A model generated the notes under the pieces. The model saw only the letters and a list, made by a program, of their open reading frames with translations, had not been told where the DNA came from and did not search any database. This document shows, piece by piece, positions 17,622 through 26,500 of a DNA stretch of 35,018 bases (the stretch's first letter is position 1; each line of letters begins with the position of its first letter). Source of the DNA: Deltaproteobacteria bacterium (GTDB lineage Bacteria; Desulfobacterota; Desulfarculia; Adiutricales; Adiutricaceae); NCBI GenBank assembly GCA_031278225.1, contig JAITKT010000182.1, forward strand, positions 1 through 35,018. Reading direction: 5' to 3'. Both the position numbers and the translations under genes were made by a program.

Positions 17622-18245
17622 ATGGAAGCCTTCAAAACCTTCAAAGCCAGGGCGGCTTATCTGAACAGACCCAACATCGACACCGATTTGATAATCCCCA
17701 AGCAGTTCCTGAAGAGCATAAAAAGGGAGGGCTTCGGGGCGAATCTCTTCAACGATTTGAGATTCGACGAAAACGGCCGCGACAACCCCGATTTCATCCT
17801 GAACAAACCCCGCTACGAGGGCGCGGGCTTCTTGGCCGCCGGGGAAAACTTCGGATGCGGATCCAGCCGCGAGCACGCGACCTGGGCCCTCCTCGATTAC
17901 GGCTTCAGGGCCATAATAGCCCCGAGCTTCGGGGACATTTTCAGAAACAACAGCTCCAAGGTGGGGCTCCTTTTGATACAGCTCCCCGCGGACGAGGTCG
18001 CGGGGCTTTGCGCGAGGATCGAGGAGAACGACGGTTACGAGCTGGAAGCGAACGTCGAGACGCAAAAACTCTCGGACTCGCGGGGGTGGGTCATTTCCTT
18101 CGAGATCGACCCCTACGTCAAAAAAATGTTAATGGGCGGTCAGGACCAGATAACCCTCACCCTCGCGGAATCCGCGGGCGAGATCGAGGCCTACGAGAAG
18201 TCTCACGCCAAGGCCTGGCAGGCCGCGCTTCCGAAACCGGCCTGA
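17622..18245 (+). CDS. leuD: 3-isopropylmalate dehydratase small subunit
   Basis: With LeuC forms isopropylmalate isomerase, which interconverts 2- and 3-isopropylmalate in leucine synthesis. The 207-aa length and the motifs NIDTDLIIPKQFLK (18-31) and NFGCGSSREHA (76-86) mark the bacterial swivel-domain subunit of E. coli type. I chose the ATG at 17622, preceded by AGAG; the frame is open upstream to 17559, but that extension has no homology. LeuC, which carries the iron-sulfur cluster, is not adjacent and not in the window, which is unusual since leuC and leuD are normally side by side. An alternative is a small subunit for a related aconitase-family isomerase (for example 2,3-dimethylmalate or citramalate-pathway use), but sequence alone favours LeuD. 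Confidence 0.93.
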   Translation: MEAFKTFKARAAYLNRPNIDTDLIIPKQFLKSIKREGFGANLFNDLRFDENGRDNPDFILNKPRYEGAGFLAAGENFGCGSSREHATWALLDYGFRAIIAPSFGDIFRNNSSKVGLLLIQLPADEVAGLCARIEENDGYELEANVETQKLSDSRGWVISFEIDPYVKKMLMGGQDQITLTLAESAGEIEAYEKSHAKAWQAALPKPA

Positions 18246-18347
18246 GCCGGCTCCGAAGGCCGGGGGCGGTCGCGGATAAAAAAATTATTTCGCGGTTTCG
18301 CGGAAAACGCCGACGTTTCCGCCGGGGTTTCAAAAAATAAAAAAAAC

Positions 18348-18394
18348 GAAGGGGAGCCGCGGGCGTTCGCTTAACGACCGCGAATCCCCTTTTT
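18348..18394. terminator. Bidirectional intrinsic terminator between leuD and thiE
   Basis: AAGGGGA (18349-18355) pairs with TCCCCTT (18385-18391), and the inner GCGG pairs with CCGC. Ts follow on the right (18390-18394), and an A-rich tract lies on the left, giving a T run on the minus strand. It therefore fits both leuD and the convergent thiE transcript. Confidence 0.7.
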
Positions 18395-18444
18395 CATTTC
18401 GCGGGAAAGGCCCCGTCGCGCGCGGCGCCCCGGGTTGACGACAA

Positions 18445-19077
18445 TCAAACGCAACCGCTCAAGATTTTTTCGGCCGCGGCCCCGGGGTTTTCCGCCCCGG
18501 CCAAGGCCGATATGAGGGCGAGCCCGTTGAAACCGCGGGCCCAGGCCAGATGGGCGTTGGAGGTCGTTATCCCCCCTATGCCCGCGGTCGGCCACGTCAG
18601 GGCGACGATGGACGTGATGGTTTCCGGGGAGAGGACCGTCGCCTCCGGCTTGGAGGGGGAGGGGAAGAGGGCCCCCACCCCGAGGTAGTCGGCCCCGGCC
18701 AGGATGGCGGCCTTGCCGGACGCGGCGCTGGACGCGGAGTATCCGATGATCATGCTCTTGGGGAGAATCCTCGCGGCGTCCGCGACCGGCATGTCCCCTT
18801 CTCCCAGGTGGACGCCGTCGGCGTCGCAGGCGAGGGCTATGTCCGGCCTGTCGTTCACGAGAAAGAGTTTCCCGCGGGCCGCGGCGAGGGCCTTCAACTC
18901 TTTCGCGAGTTTCAGGAGTTCCCCGTCGGGAAGGGTTTTGTCCCGGAGCTGGAGGGCGGTGACCCCGCCGTCGAAGGCGAGGGCCGCCAGTTCCGCGGGG
19001 GCGCGGGGGGCGGAGTCGGCGGGGCCGACCACCAGGGTGAGTCTTATTTTGGGGTAAAGGGCTTTTTTGCGAAGCAC
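18445..19077 (-). CDS. thiE: Thiamine-phosphate synthase
   Basis: Joins HMP pyrophosphate and hydroxyethylthiazole phosphate to form thiamine monophosphate in the cytoplasm. The 210-aa TIM-barrel protein shows the family motifs LQLRDKTLPDGEL, LFLVNDRPDIALACDADGVHLGE (the diphosphate and metal-binding region), IIGYSASS and DYLGVGALFPSPSK. The GTG start has a good AAGGAGA site 6 bases upstream. It follows the thiD-thiM fusion on the same strand after 81 bases and should share its TPP-controlled transcript. ThiE completes the salvage route whose two kinases are supplied by the upstream gene. A bidirectional terminator lies downstream. Confidence 0.97.
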   Translation of the reverse strand: MLRKKALYPKIRLTLVVGPADSAPRAPAELAALAFDGGVTALQLRDKTLPDGELLKLAKELKALAAARGKLFLVNDRPDIALACDADGVHLGEGDMPVADAARILPKSMIIGYSASSAASGKAAILAGADYLGVGALFPSPSKPEATVLSPETITSIVALTWPTAGIGGITTSNAHLAWARGFNGLALISALAGAENPGAAAEKILSGCV

Positions 19078-19158
19078 GGGGCTCTCCTTGGGTTTTTCCC
19101 GGGTTTTTCGGTTTCGGGCGTTTTTTTCGTCGGCGTCTTTCGGCGCCCGCGGGCACCC

Positions 19159-21030
19159 TCAACGGATGAGGGACAGGGCGTCGTGGAGCCTCGCTTTCAG
19201 CTCCCCCAGGGCCCCGGGCGGGGAAAGGGCCTTTTCCGCCCTCTCTCCCGCGAGTTTCAAAAAACTCATGGCCGAAGCCGCGGCGTCCAGGGGGTTTTGG
19301 GGCCGGGCCCCGACGAAGGCCCCGACGACGGCGGACAAAACACACCCCGTGCCGGTGAGTTTGGTCATGAGGGGAGAGCCCCCTTTGAGAAAGATGACCT
19401 CTTTCGCGTTCGCGACGACGTCGGTCTCGCCCGTCGCGCCTATCACGGCGCCCGTGGTTTTCGCGAGGGTTTTGGCCGTTTCCGCGAGTTCCCCGAGGTT
19501 TTGGGCGGAGTCCGAGTCCACTCCCTTTTGCCTTTGACCCAGGGTTCCCGCGAGGGCCAGGATCTCCTGGGAGTTTCCCCTGATGACCGCGGGTTTCGCG
19601 ATTTCCGCGAGCCACAGGGCGGCCTTTTTCCTGACGGAGGTGGCCCCGACCCCCGCGGGATCGAGAATCACGGGGATCTTCCGGGCGCGGGCGATTTCCG
19701 CCGCCTTTTTCATTGACGCGAGTGTTTCGTCGTTCAAGGTCCCGATGTTCAACACGACGCCCGCCGCGAAGGCCGCGATTTCGCCCGCGTCTTCCGGGGA
19801 CAGGCTCATGACCGGGGAAGCCCCGATCGCGAGAAGGGCGTTCGCGCAATCCGCGACCGTCACGAAATTGGTGAGGCACAGGATCAGGGGGGATTTTTCC
19901 CTCACCTTCCCGAGGTTTTCGGCGAAGGGATGACTCGTGAGGAAAGGGGGCGCGAAGGCCCGGGAGAGGTGTTTCCCCCGCCATCCGCCCCACCCGCCGC
20001 CGGGTCCGCCTCCGCGCGCGCCGCGTCCGCCGGGGAAAGACGCCCTGTGAGCGGGGGCGCCCGGGACGCCTTCGGGGAACGAGGGGATCGCGGTTTCGGG
20101 AGTCTCGTCGCGGATTGGAATCGCTTTCGCGGCTTCGGCCGGGGCTTCGGCGGACGCCGCTGGGCCGGTGGCGCGGTTTTCCGGGAGGGAGTAGCCGTAA
20201 AAACCGTGGAAGTGGTGGAGGGGTCCGCGGCCTTTCCCCAGGGGGAGTCCTTCCCTCATGGCGGAGTGGACGTAGGATTTGGCCGCGAGCGTCGCGTCCT
20301 TCAAGGGGAGTCCCAGGGCGAGACAGGCGGCGATGGCCGAGGACAAGGTGCAACCGGTCCCGTGGTCGGACGTCGCGTTCAGTCTGGGGGAGGTGAGGAA
20401 GGAAAGGGTTCCGTCCCCTTCGAGGAGGATGTCCACCGCCTCGGACCCGGAAAGATGGCCCCCCTTCAAAAGAACGGCCCCGGGATTGTGGGTTTTCATG
20501 AGCCTTTCGGCCGCGGCCGTCGCCCCCGCGACGTCGGAAAAGGGAAAGCCCGAGAGTCTCGCGGCCTCGCGGGCGTTGGGCGTGACGAGGGTCGAGAGGC
20601 GGAAGAGATCTTTCAAGGCCGAGACGGCTTCGTCCCCCAAAAACGCGTGACCCGAGGCGCTCACCATGACCGGGTCCACCACCACCGGAACCTTCGGAAC
20701 GCCGTTGGCCTCGAGGTCTTTAAGAAATTCGACGACGGCGAGGGTGTTTCGGGCGTTTCCGATGAGACCGATCTTCACGGCGTCGACCTTGAAGTCCGAG
20801 AAGATCGCCCACAGTTGGGCGGTCACCAGATCCGGGGACACGGACTCCGAGGCCGCGACCTCCGTCGTGTTCTGGGCGGTGACGGAGGACAGGCAGCAAA
20901 GCCCGTACGCCCCGAAGGCGGCGAAGGTCTTGAGGTCGGCTTGGATTCCCGCCCCGCCCCCGCTGTCGGAAGAGGCTATCGTGAGCGCCGTCTTGAGCGG
21001 CAAGGGGTCGCGATGAAAAAAACGTGACAT
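19159..21030 (-). CDS. thiDM: ThiD-ThiM fusion: HMP(-P) kinase and hydroxyethylthiazole kinase
   Basis: A 623-aa bifunctional enzyme for thiamine salvage. The N-terminal ~270 residues are ThiD, which phosphorylates hydroxymethylpyrimidine twice: [20 protein letters not shown] near 15-35, [11 protein letters not shown], and the anion-hole loop [10 protein letters not shown]. The C-terminal ~250 residues are ThiM, which phosphorylates hydroxyethylthiazole: [28 protein letters not shown], and [11 protein letters not shown] with the catalytic Cys. A roughly 95-residue linker rich in Ala, Gly and Pro joins them. ThiE is encoded next, so all salvage steps to thiamine phosphate are in one operon. 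The ATG is 7 bases after GAGGGAG, which is itself the likely target of the upstream TPP riboswitch. Fusions of thi genes are known in bacteria; this pairing is less common than ThiD-ThiE. Confidence 0.95.
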   Translation of the reverse strand: MSRFFHRDPLPLKTALTIASSDSGGGAGIQADLKTFAAFGAYGLCCLSSVTAQNTTEVAASESVSPDLVTAQLWAIFSDFKVDAVKIGLIGNARNTLAVVEFLKDLEANGVPKVPVVVDPVMVSASGHAFLGDEAVSALKDLFRLSTLVTPNAREAARLSGFPFSDVAGATAAAERLMKTHNPGAVLLKGGHLSGSEAVDILLEGDGTLSFLTSPRLNATSDHGTGCTLSSAIAACLALGLPLKDATLAAKSYVHSAMREGLPLGKGRGPLHHFHGFYGYSLPENRATGPAASAEAPAEAAKAIPIRDETPETAIPSFPEGVPGAPAHRASFPGGRGARGGGPGGGWGGWRGKHLSRAFAPPFLTSHPFAENLGKVREKSPLILCLTNFVTVADCANALLAIGASPVMSLSPEDAGEIAAFAAGVVLNIGTLNDETLASMKKAAEIARARKIPVILDPAGVGATSVRKKAALWLAEIAKPAVIRGNSQEILALAGTLGQRQKGVDSDSAQNLGELAETAKTLAKTTGAVIGATGETDVVANAKEVIFLKGGSPLMTKLTGTGCVLSAVVGAFVGARPQNPLDAAASAMSFLKLAGERAEKALSPPGALGELKARLHDALSLIR

Positions 21031-21036
21031 GTGTTT

Positions 21037-21059
21037 GCTCCCTCGGGCGATCGGGAGCC
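21037..21059 (-). promoter_or_regulatory. Expression platform: Shine-Dalgarno sequester hairpin
   Basis: GCTCCC (within 21053-21058) can pair with GGGAGC (21037-21042), which contains the ribosome-binding site. The same GGCTCCC segment (21053-21059) can instead pair with GGGAGCC at 21083-21089, the 3' strand of aptamer stem P1. The two pairings exclude each other, as expected of a translational riboswitch. Confidence 0.6.
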
Positions 21060-21080
21060 GGGGACGTCTTTTCGTCCCGT

Positions 21081-21169
21081 GAGGCTCCCTACGCCAGCAT
21101 TGTCTGGATCAGGTAATGGAGGTCGCGCGCGCCAGGCGCGCCTTTCAGCCTCGAAGGCTCCCTCGCCCC
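21081..21169 (-). ncRNA. TPP riboswitch (THI element) aptamer
   Basis: Binds thiamine pyrophosphate in the leader of thiDM-thiE. On the minus strand the conserved core ACCTGATCCAGACAATGC, then TGGCGTAGGGA, is unmistakable; the pyrimidine-sensing arm has GGCTGAAA where most have CTGAGA. Stems can be drawn: P1 GGGGC (21165-21169) with GCCTC (21081-21085), P2 GAGG with CCTC, P3 GCC-TTCGA-GGC, and P5 CCAG with CTGG. A GC-rich extra hairpin enlarges the arm next to P3. Confidence 0.93.
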
Positions 21170-21535
21170 GGTGGCGTTTTTCCCGAGCCCTTTGCCCGTC
21201 GGGGACCCGGTCGGGATCCGTTCGGGATCCGACGGGAACGCGGGTCGCCGGGTTTTTTTCAAAAAAACGCCCTCGCGTGTGTTTGATTTTCAAAAGCGGA
21301 ATTTTTTTTCTTCGCGAACACCTCTTTTCGGTCCGGTCCCGCCGAAAACGGCGCGCTTCGGCGGACGCCGGGAAAGTCGCGCGAAAAATATTTTCGCGTT
21401 TTCGGAAAAACGTCAAAAATTTTTTTTCGGGGAAAGCTGTCTTTTAAAATACCGGTTTAAATCTTTTTTCGCGGGTCCTCCGGATTCCTTTGGTCCGGAT
21501 CGTTCGGATGGCCGGGAGCCGGGGGGGGAGGCCCG
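21170..21535. other. Leader and promoter region of the thiamine operon
   Basis: No gene is visible in these 366 bases. They hold the promoter candidate at 21387-21416 and the 5' leader in front of the TPP aptamer; the rest is GC-rich with short poly-T/poly-A tracts. The left neighbour on the minus strand ends at 21536. Confidence 0.55.
21387..21416 (-). promoter_or_regulatory. Promoter candidate of the thiamine operon
   Basis: TTGACG (21416-21411), an 18-base spacer, then AATATT (21392-21387) on the minus strand. It would place the start near 21380, about 210 bases before the TPP aptamer. Confidence 0.4.
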
Positions 21536-22747
21536 TCAGTTCTTGTCTTCCGCGTCGGCGTCGTTTTCGGGGCAGTCCTCGAGGTCTTGGTCCAGTTCCG
21601 GGCTTTCTTCGGCGTCGAAGATTTCGGCGGGGTCGTCGTTTTTCGGGTCGTCCGCCTTCCCTTCGGCCGCTTTCCCTTCGGCCGCTTTCCGTTCGTTCGC
21701 GGTCTCGGCGCCCAGTTGGGAGGCGGGGGGCGTTTTTTTGGCGGGGAGCCTCGAGTCCGGGATGACGTCCTCGTCGTCTATGAGCCAGGGGTCCCTGAAA
21801 CAGGCGATGTTCCGGCCCATCTGCTTCGCGTCGTAGAGGGCGAGGTCGGCCCTTCTTATGAAGTTCTGGAGGGTTTCCCCGGGGCGGTATATGGTGAAGC
21901 CCACGCTTATGGTGATCCGGAGCTTGTCGGTCCCGAAGTCGTGGGAGGCTATCCTCGAGCGGAGCTTTTCCGCGAGCTTCTGGGACTGCTCGGTGTTGGT
22001 GTCCGGGGCTATGACCGTGAACTCGTCGCCCCCGTAGCGGGCGGGAAAGTCGTTCTTGCGGAGGGAGGCCTTCAGGACCTCGGCCACCTGGATCAGTATG
22101 GAGTCACCCGCGAGGTGGCCCAGGGTGTCGTTCACGTTTTTGAAGTGGTCCACGTCGATGATGAAGAGGGCCATGGTGGGGGAGTAGTTCCTGAACTTCT
22201 CGACCTGCTCTTGGAGTATGTCCATGAAACTGCCCTTGTTGTAGAGCTTGGTCATGGCGTCGAAGAGGGCCTTTTTCTTGAAGGAGTTCAGGGCCGTGGA
22301 GATCTTCCGCCTCTCCATGAGCTCGTGGCGGGCCTTTCTCAAAATGCGGAGACGCTCGGCGTACTCCTCGTGGATGACCTGGATGCTCATGACCTGCTCG
22401 TCCTTGAGCTGCCAGGCCCTGGCTATCAGGGGGATCTCCTCGGAGGAGGAGTGGTCGGTTTCCAGCCAGATCCCGGAGTTGATGCGCTCCCCGGGCTTGG
22501 GGGAACGCTCGAAGAACTCCTCGGCGTCCAGAAGGAAGTATTCGAGCATGAAGGAATGTTCCCAGGGGTTGTCGAGGCGCCCGTCATCCCCGGTGAAGAT
22601 CTTTTTGTAAAAGGACGGGACGAGGCCGCAGAATTCGTAGCTCCTCGGGCCCGTGCGCTTGAGGAGGGCGTATTCCAGGAAATTCAAAAACTCCAGTCCC
22701 AAGGCCCCGTCGAAATCGCTGAGAGCGGGAGGGGTGTTTTCGGTCAC
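21536..22747 (-). CDS. Diguanylate cyclase with a novel N-terminal sensor-like module
   Basis: A 403-aa protein predicted to make c-di-GMP from two GTP. The GGDEF domain spans about 162-317 with an intact active site GGDEF (239-243), metal-binding Asp in IIDVDHFKNVND, and an inhibitory I-site RKND (230-233) exactly five residues upstream, so product feedback is expected. The N-terminal 125 residues (GLVPSFYKKIF, FMLEYFLLDAEEFFE, INSGIWLETD) are a separate domain followed by a short coiled coil; from memory this resembles modules preceding histidine kinases in cyanobacterial clusters with Rab-like GTPases. The tail (340-403) is acidic with AAEGK repeats. There is no membrane segment. The GTG start overlaps the GTPase stop (GTGA); the frame is open further upstream, but there it overlaps the GTPase gene and is not coding. 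Coupled translation suggests a GTPase effector, which is inference. Confidence 0.93.
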   Translation of the reverse strand: MTENTPPALSDFDGALGLEFLNFLEYALLKRTGPRSYEFCGLVPSFYKKIFTGDDGRLDNPWEHSFMLEYFLLDAEEFFERSPKPGERINSGIWLETDHSSSEEIPLIARAWQLKDEQVMSIQVIHEEYAERLRILRKARHELMERRKISTALNSFKKKALFDAMTKLYNKGSFMDILQEQVEKFRNYSPTMALFIIDVDHFKNVNDTLGHLAGDSILIQVAEVLKASLRKNDFPARYGGDEFTVIAPDTNTEQSQKLAEKLRSRIASHDFGTDKLRITISVGFTIYRPGETLQNFIRRADLALYDAKQMGRNIACFRDPWLIDDEDVIPDSRLPAKKTPPASQLGAETANERKAAEGKAAEGKADDPKNDDPAEIFDAEESPELDQDLEDCPENDADAEDKN

Positions 22748-23256
22748 GTTTTCTCCAACATGTCCAAGGTGAGGTCCCGAAAGGTTTGTTCCACGTTCAG
22801 ACCCGTCTTGGCGCTTGTTTTGACGATCTTGATTCCCTTGGATTCCAGGGAACTCAGAACCTTGTCCGACACTTCCCACTCGGGTTCGAGGTCGCACTTG
22901 TTTATCAAAAAATAGCCCGGCACCCCCCGGTCCAGGATCTTCAGGGCCTCGTTCCGGAGCTTCAGGGCCACGGACAGGGTCTCCCCCCTGGTGCCGTCCA
23001 CGACGAAGAGGAGGCCGTGGGCGCCCCTCAGGTAAGAGAGATTCACGGTCGAGTAATTGTCCTGGCCCTCCATGTCCCACAGGACCAGGGACACGCCTCC
23101 CTCTTCCTCCCGGTCCTCCCTTATGACCTTCTTGGAGATTTTGACTCCCACGGTGGAGAGGTAGTTGTCGGAAAAAATGGAGTTGACGAACTGCCTCACC
23201 AATGCCGTTTTGCCCACGCAGAAGGCCCCCAGCATGCATATCTTTTTGTTAATCAT
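22744..23256 (-). CDS. Ras/Rab-like small GTPase
   Basis: A 170-aa single-domain GTPase with every G motif of eukaryotic-like small GTPases: P-loop GAFCVGKT (10-17), switch I Thr35 in YLSTVGV, switch II WDMEGQ with Asp61, Gly64 and the catalytic Gln65, NKCD (119-122) for guanine recognition, and SAK (148-150). There is no C-terminal prenylation motif and no membrane segment, so localisation must come from partners. Prokaryotic members (the MglA/Rup groups) control polarity or unknown processes, usually with a roadblock-fold partner. Here the roadblock-like domain is in the upstream OmpA protein and a diguanylate cyclase is translationally coupled downstream. The ribosome site GGAGGA is rather far (about 14 bases) from the ATG. 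The intact Gln means intrinsic hydrolysis is possible. Confidence 0.95.
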   Translation of the reverse strand: MINKKICMLGAFCVGKTALVRQFVNSIFSDNYLSTVGVKISKKVIREDREEEGGVSLVLWDMEGQDNYSTVNLSYLRGAHGLLFVVDGTRGETLSVALKLRNEALKILDRGVPGYFLINKCDLEPEWEVSDKVLSSLESKGIKIVKTSAKTGLNVEQTFRDLTLDMLEKT

Positions 23257-23591
23257 CGTAGGTGTTCGCGTCCTCCGCGCGACAAAGCCGGTTTTCGGGC
23301 CCCCGGCCTCCCGATCGGGGCGTTCCGGGGAGGGCCGTCGCGGCCGTGACGCGCCCGCGTTCGGGTTTTTGGCCGATTGTCCGGTTTTTCCCTCCCCCTT
23401 CGCGCGCGAAGCGGCGAATCCGGAAAAGGCGAAAAATCAGAAAAAAAGTATAAAACACTGACCGGCTTTTGAAAAGCCCCCCGAACGGGGCCCGCGGGGC
23501 CGGGCGCGTGAAGACGCGGGGGACCGCCCGCCTCCCGGGGGTCTTTCCCCGGCCGGGGCATGAAAAGGCGCGGCCGTCCGGGCCCGTTTCC
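23257..23591. other. Intergenic region with an internal promoter
   Basis: These 335 bases separate the OmpA-roadblock gene from the GTPase gene. They contain a promoter candidate and palindrome (23447-23478) and otherwise only GC-rich sequence without a gene. Confidence 0.55.
23447..23478 (-). promoter_or_regulatory. Internal promoter and palindrome upstream of the GTPase gene
   Basis: TTTTCA (23475-23470), 17 bases, then TATACT (23452-23447) on the minus strand. The -35 box lies inside a palindrome, GGCTTTT-G-AAAAGCC (23464-23478). The GTPase-cyclase pair could thus be transcribed apart from the OmpA gene, with a start near 23440. The palindrome could also act as a weak stem after the OmpA gene. 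Confidence 0.45.
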
Positions 23592-26500
23592 CTACTCCGG
23601 CGGCCCGGGGATTTCCCCGGTGGACGCGTCCCCCACGTCGAGGCCCAGGATCTTCGCCGCGTTGGCCCCGGCGCCCTCCACGAAGACGCGCAGTTCTATC
23701 CTGCGGCTGTCGAGGTCCTCCACGGGCTTGTCCGCCCCGGGGTCGTTTTTGGAAAACTCCGAGCCCATGGCGAAGTTGCGGATGGTCATGTAGGAGCCCC
23801 GGGCGTAGAGAAGGGCCGCCACGGTCTTGGTTCTTTCGAGGGAGAGCTCGTAGTTGCGCATGGGTTGGCCCGTGGCGTCCGTGTGCCCGTAGATGGCGAG
23901 GGAGATCGTGACCTGCAGGCGCGGGGCCAGGTCCTCGAGTTCCTTCAATTTGTCCATGGCCTCGGCGAGTTTCCCCGCGTCCTCCGGGATGGGTTCGGCT
24001 TTCCCCAAGGGGAAGCGTATGTTGGCGTCGTTAATCTCCCGGACGAGGGCGATCATCTTCGCGATGTCCTCGTTGTGGACCCCCGAGGTGTCCACGGACT
24101 TCACCCCCGCGACGGAGGTCGATTTGTTCAGGGTCGAGACGAGCCAGCCCAAGGGCGCGTCGCCTTTCAAGGAAATGACCCCTGTCGCGTCGTCGAAAAC
24201 GACTTCCATGGTCCCGGGGGGAGCGAGGATGTTCGCGATCCTTTGGCGCACCAAGGGGCCGTCCATGGACACGAAGGGTTTGACCACGAGCCGGAAGGCG
24301 CTTTCGCGGACGTCGCCCGCTTCCGTGAGCACCGCCGCGGGGTCCTCGGCCAGCTCGTCCTTGAGGCAGACCACCTCGTAAAGACCGTCGCCGATTTCGG
24401 TGACCCTCCCCACGGCCAGTCCCGGCCTGTCGTTCAAGCGCTCTATGGCCGCGTTCACCTTTTTTTCGAAGGAGGCCCTGGCCCTCGTTCGAAAATCCGC
24501 TCTTTCCTCGGCCCTTCTCTCCTCGACCGCCCCGTTTTCCGCGATAAGTTTGTCGTCGTAAATTTTAAGACCCAAAAGGGCCAAAAGAATCAAAACGATT
24601 GTCGCGGGGATCATCCTCACGAGGAAGGGAAGTTTCCGGGGCTTTTCCTCGTACTGGGCCACCAGGAAGGGCTGGAAGAAGGCCCTGTTCTTTTTGAAGG
24701 GGGCGGGGTCCCCGGAGAAATTGTCGAGGTCGTCCGCGGAGTTCACCACCATGAGCTCCAGGGCGTCCTGGAGGTCCTGCTTCAGGGAGGCCGGGGGATT
24801 TCCCCTGACCACGCAGGCCATGAAGACCTTTTCCGTTCTCTGGAGGAAGATGGTCCTCTCCCCGAACCTCAGATTGTCCAGATGCTCGTTTTTGCCCACC
24901 GAGAAGCTGTCCCTTATGAAGTCCCGGATGGCGGTGAACATCGCCGCGACGAGTTCGGCGTCCCTGCTTTCGCCCCCCTCGTAGACGAGGTGGTCGAGGA
25001 TGAGACCCGACTCGGCGTGGATGAGGTAAATTTCCTCCACGTGATAGAGAAGCGTGTGGAGAAGGACTATCTCGCTGAAGGGCTTGTGCACCCTCCAGGC
25101 CTCGAGCCTCCACTTCGCGCCCTTCAGGGAAAAGCTCGTCTCCAGCATGCTGTTGAAAGATTGGAGCATGCTGGTGAAGGTGTCGGAGATGGACCTTCTT
25201 ATCGCGGGACCTATGACCGGGAAGATCTGGTTCGCGAGGGTCTCGGGGTTTCTCCTGACCGAGGAACTGAAGATCTTTTCCACGGTCGGGGCCAGGACCG
25301 TGTTGAGTTTGTCGTCCTTGCGGCTCCTCACGAGGAGGGCCTCGGTTATGACGCCCGCGATCCTCTGGGCCAGGGCCTGGGGGTCGTCGATGATGTCGGT
25401 GAGCCTGTCGAGCTGTTTCAGCTCCCTTTCGAAGAAGAGACTCCGGAGCTTTCCCATTTCGCTGGAGGGGTCGGGTCGGGGAGGCAGAAGGTCGGCGTCG
25501 GTTTCTTCCGAGCCGCCTTCGGCGCCGCGGTCAATGGCTCCTCCGTCGGTCCCCGCGAAGGTTTCGTCGACCGTTCCCGCGAAGATTTCGTCGCCGGTTC
25601 CTTCCGGGGAAGCCCCGTCCCCGAACGCGCGTTCCGGCGCCTTGTCCGCGGAAAGGTACGCGAAACCGGTTCCGAAGCCCTCGCCGAAGCCCGCGTCGAA
25701 AGCCGCTCCGAAGCCCGCGGCGGGGGTTTCCGGGGAGGTTCGGGTTTTCGGCGTTTCTTCCGGGTCGTCCGCGAGTTCGAAGTCTTCCCCGAGGTCCTCG
25801 GAACTTAAGCTTATCGCCTCGTGACGTTCGGGGTCGTCGCTTTTCCGGGGCGGTTTATCCGCCGCGTCCCCCGGATCCGCGCTCTCCGAAAAAGCGACCG
25901 GGGTTTCGTCGTCGGAAGGCGATTCGTCGTCGGGCGGGGCGAGGTCGTCGAAGGCGTGGTCGAAAACCACCGCGTCGTCCAAGGGAATCGCGGGGTCCTC
26001 CCCGCGGGCGTCCGCCGTTTTCCCGGGGGCCGTTTCGGGCGTTTCGGGGGCCCGCGGGACGCGTTTGTCCGAGACCGCGAGTTCCGCCAGTTCCGGAAAG
26101 AAGGAATCCAGCTCCGAGAGGAAGCTCTCCTCGAAGTTTTTCTTGGCGGTTTCCCTCGCGTTCGCGGTTTCTCCCGCGTCGGACGCGCCTTTTTCCCCCG
26201 GGTTCATTCCCGGGTCGATTCCCGGGTCGATTTCCGTGTCGTTCGCGTTTCGGGGAGACGCGCCCGAATCCGGGGCGGTCGAAATCGGGTCGGAAATCGG
26301 GCCGGAATCGGGGCTCGAATCCGGGTCGGTTTTGGGAAAATTCGCGAAAGGGGCGTCGTCGGGGGTGTCTTCGGGAGTGTGGTCGGGAGTGTCGTCCGGA
26401 GTGTTTTCGGGAGTGTGGTCGGGAGTGTCGTCGGTGGTCGCGCGGGAGTCGGAAAGGTCATCGGGGAAGAGGGAAGGGAAGACGGAGGGGTCGTCCGAAG

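Noticed and set aside
22748-23239. Upstream extension of the diguanylate cyclase (567 codons)
   Set aside because: It overlaps the GTPase gene completely, has non-protein-like composition, and the GTG at 22747 fits a coupled GTGA start.
23469-25808. 779-codon plus-strand open frame opposite the OmpA-protein gene
   Set aside because: Shadow frame. The minus strand encodes clear OmpA and membrane segments.
26355-26432. CRISPR array
   Set aside because: The 12-bp units are contiguous, in frame and coding; no spacers and no cas genes.
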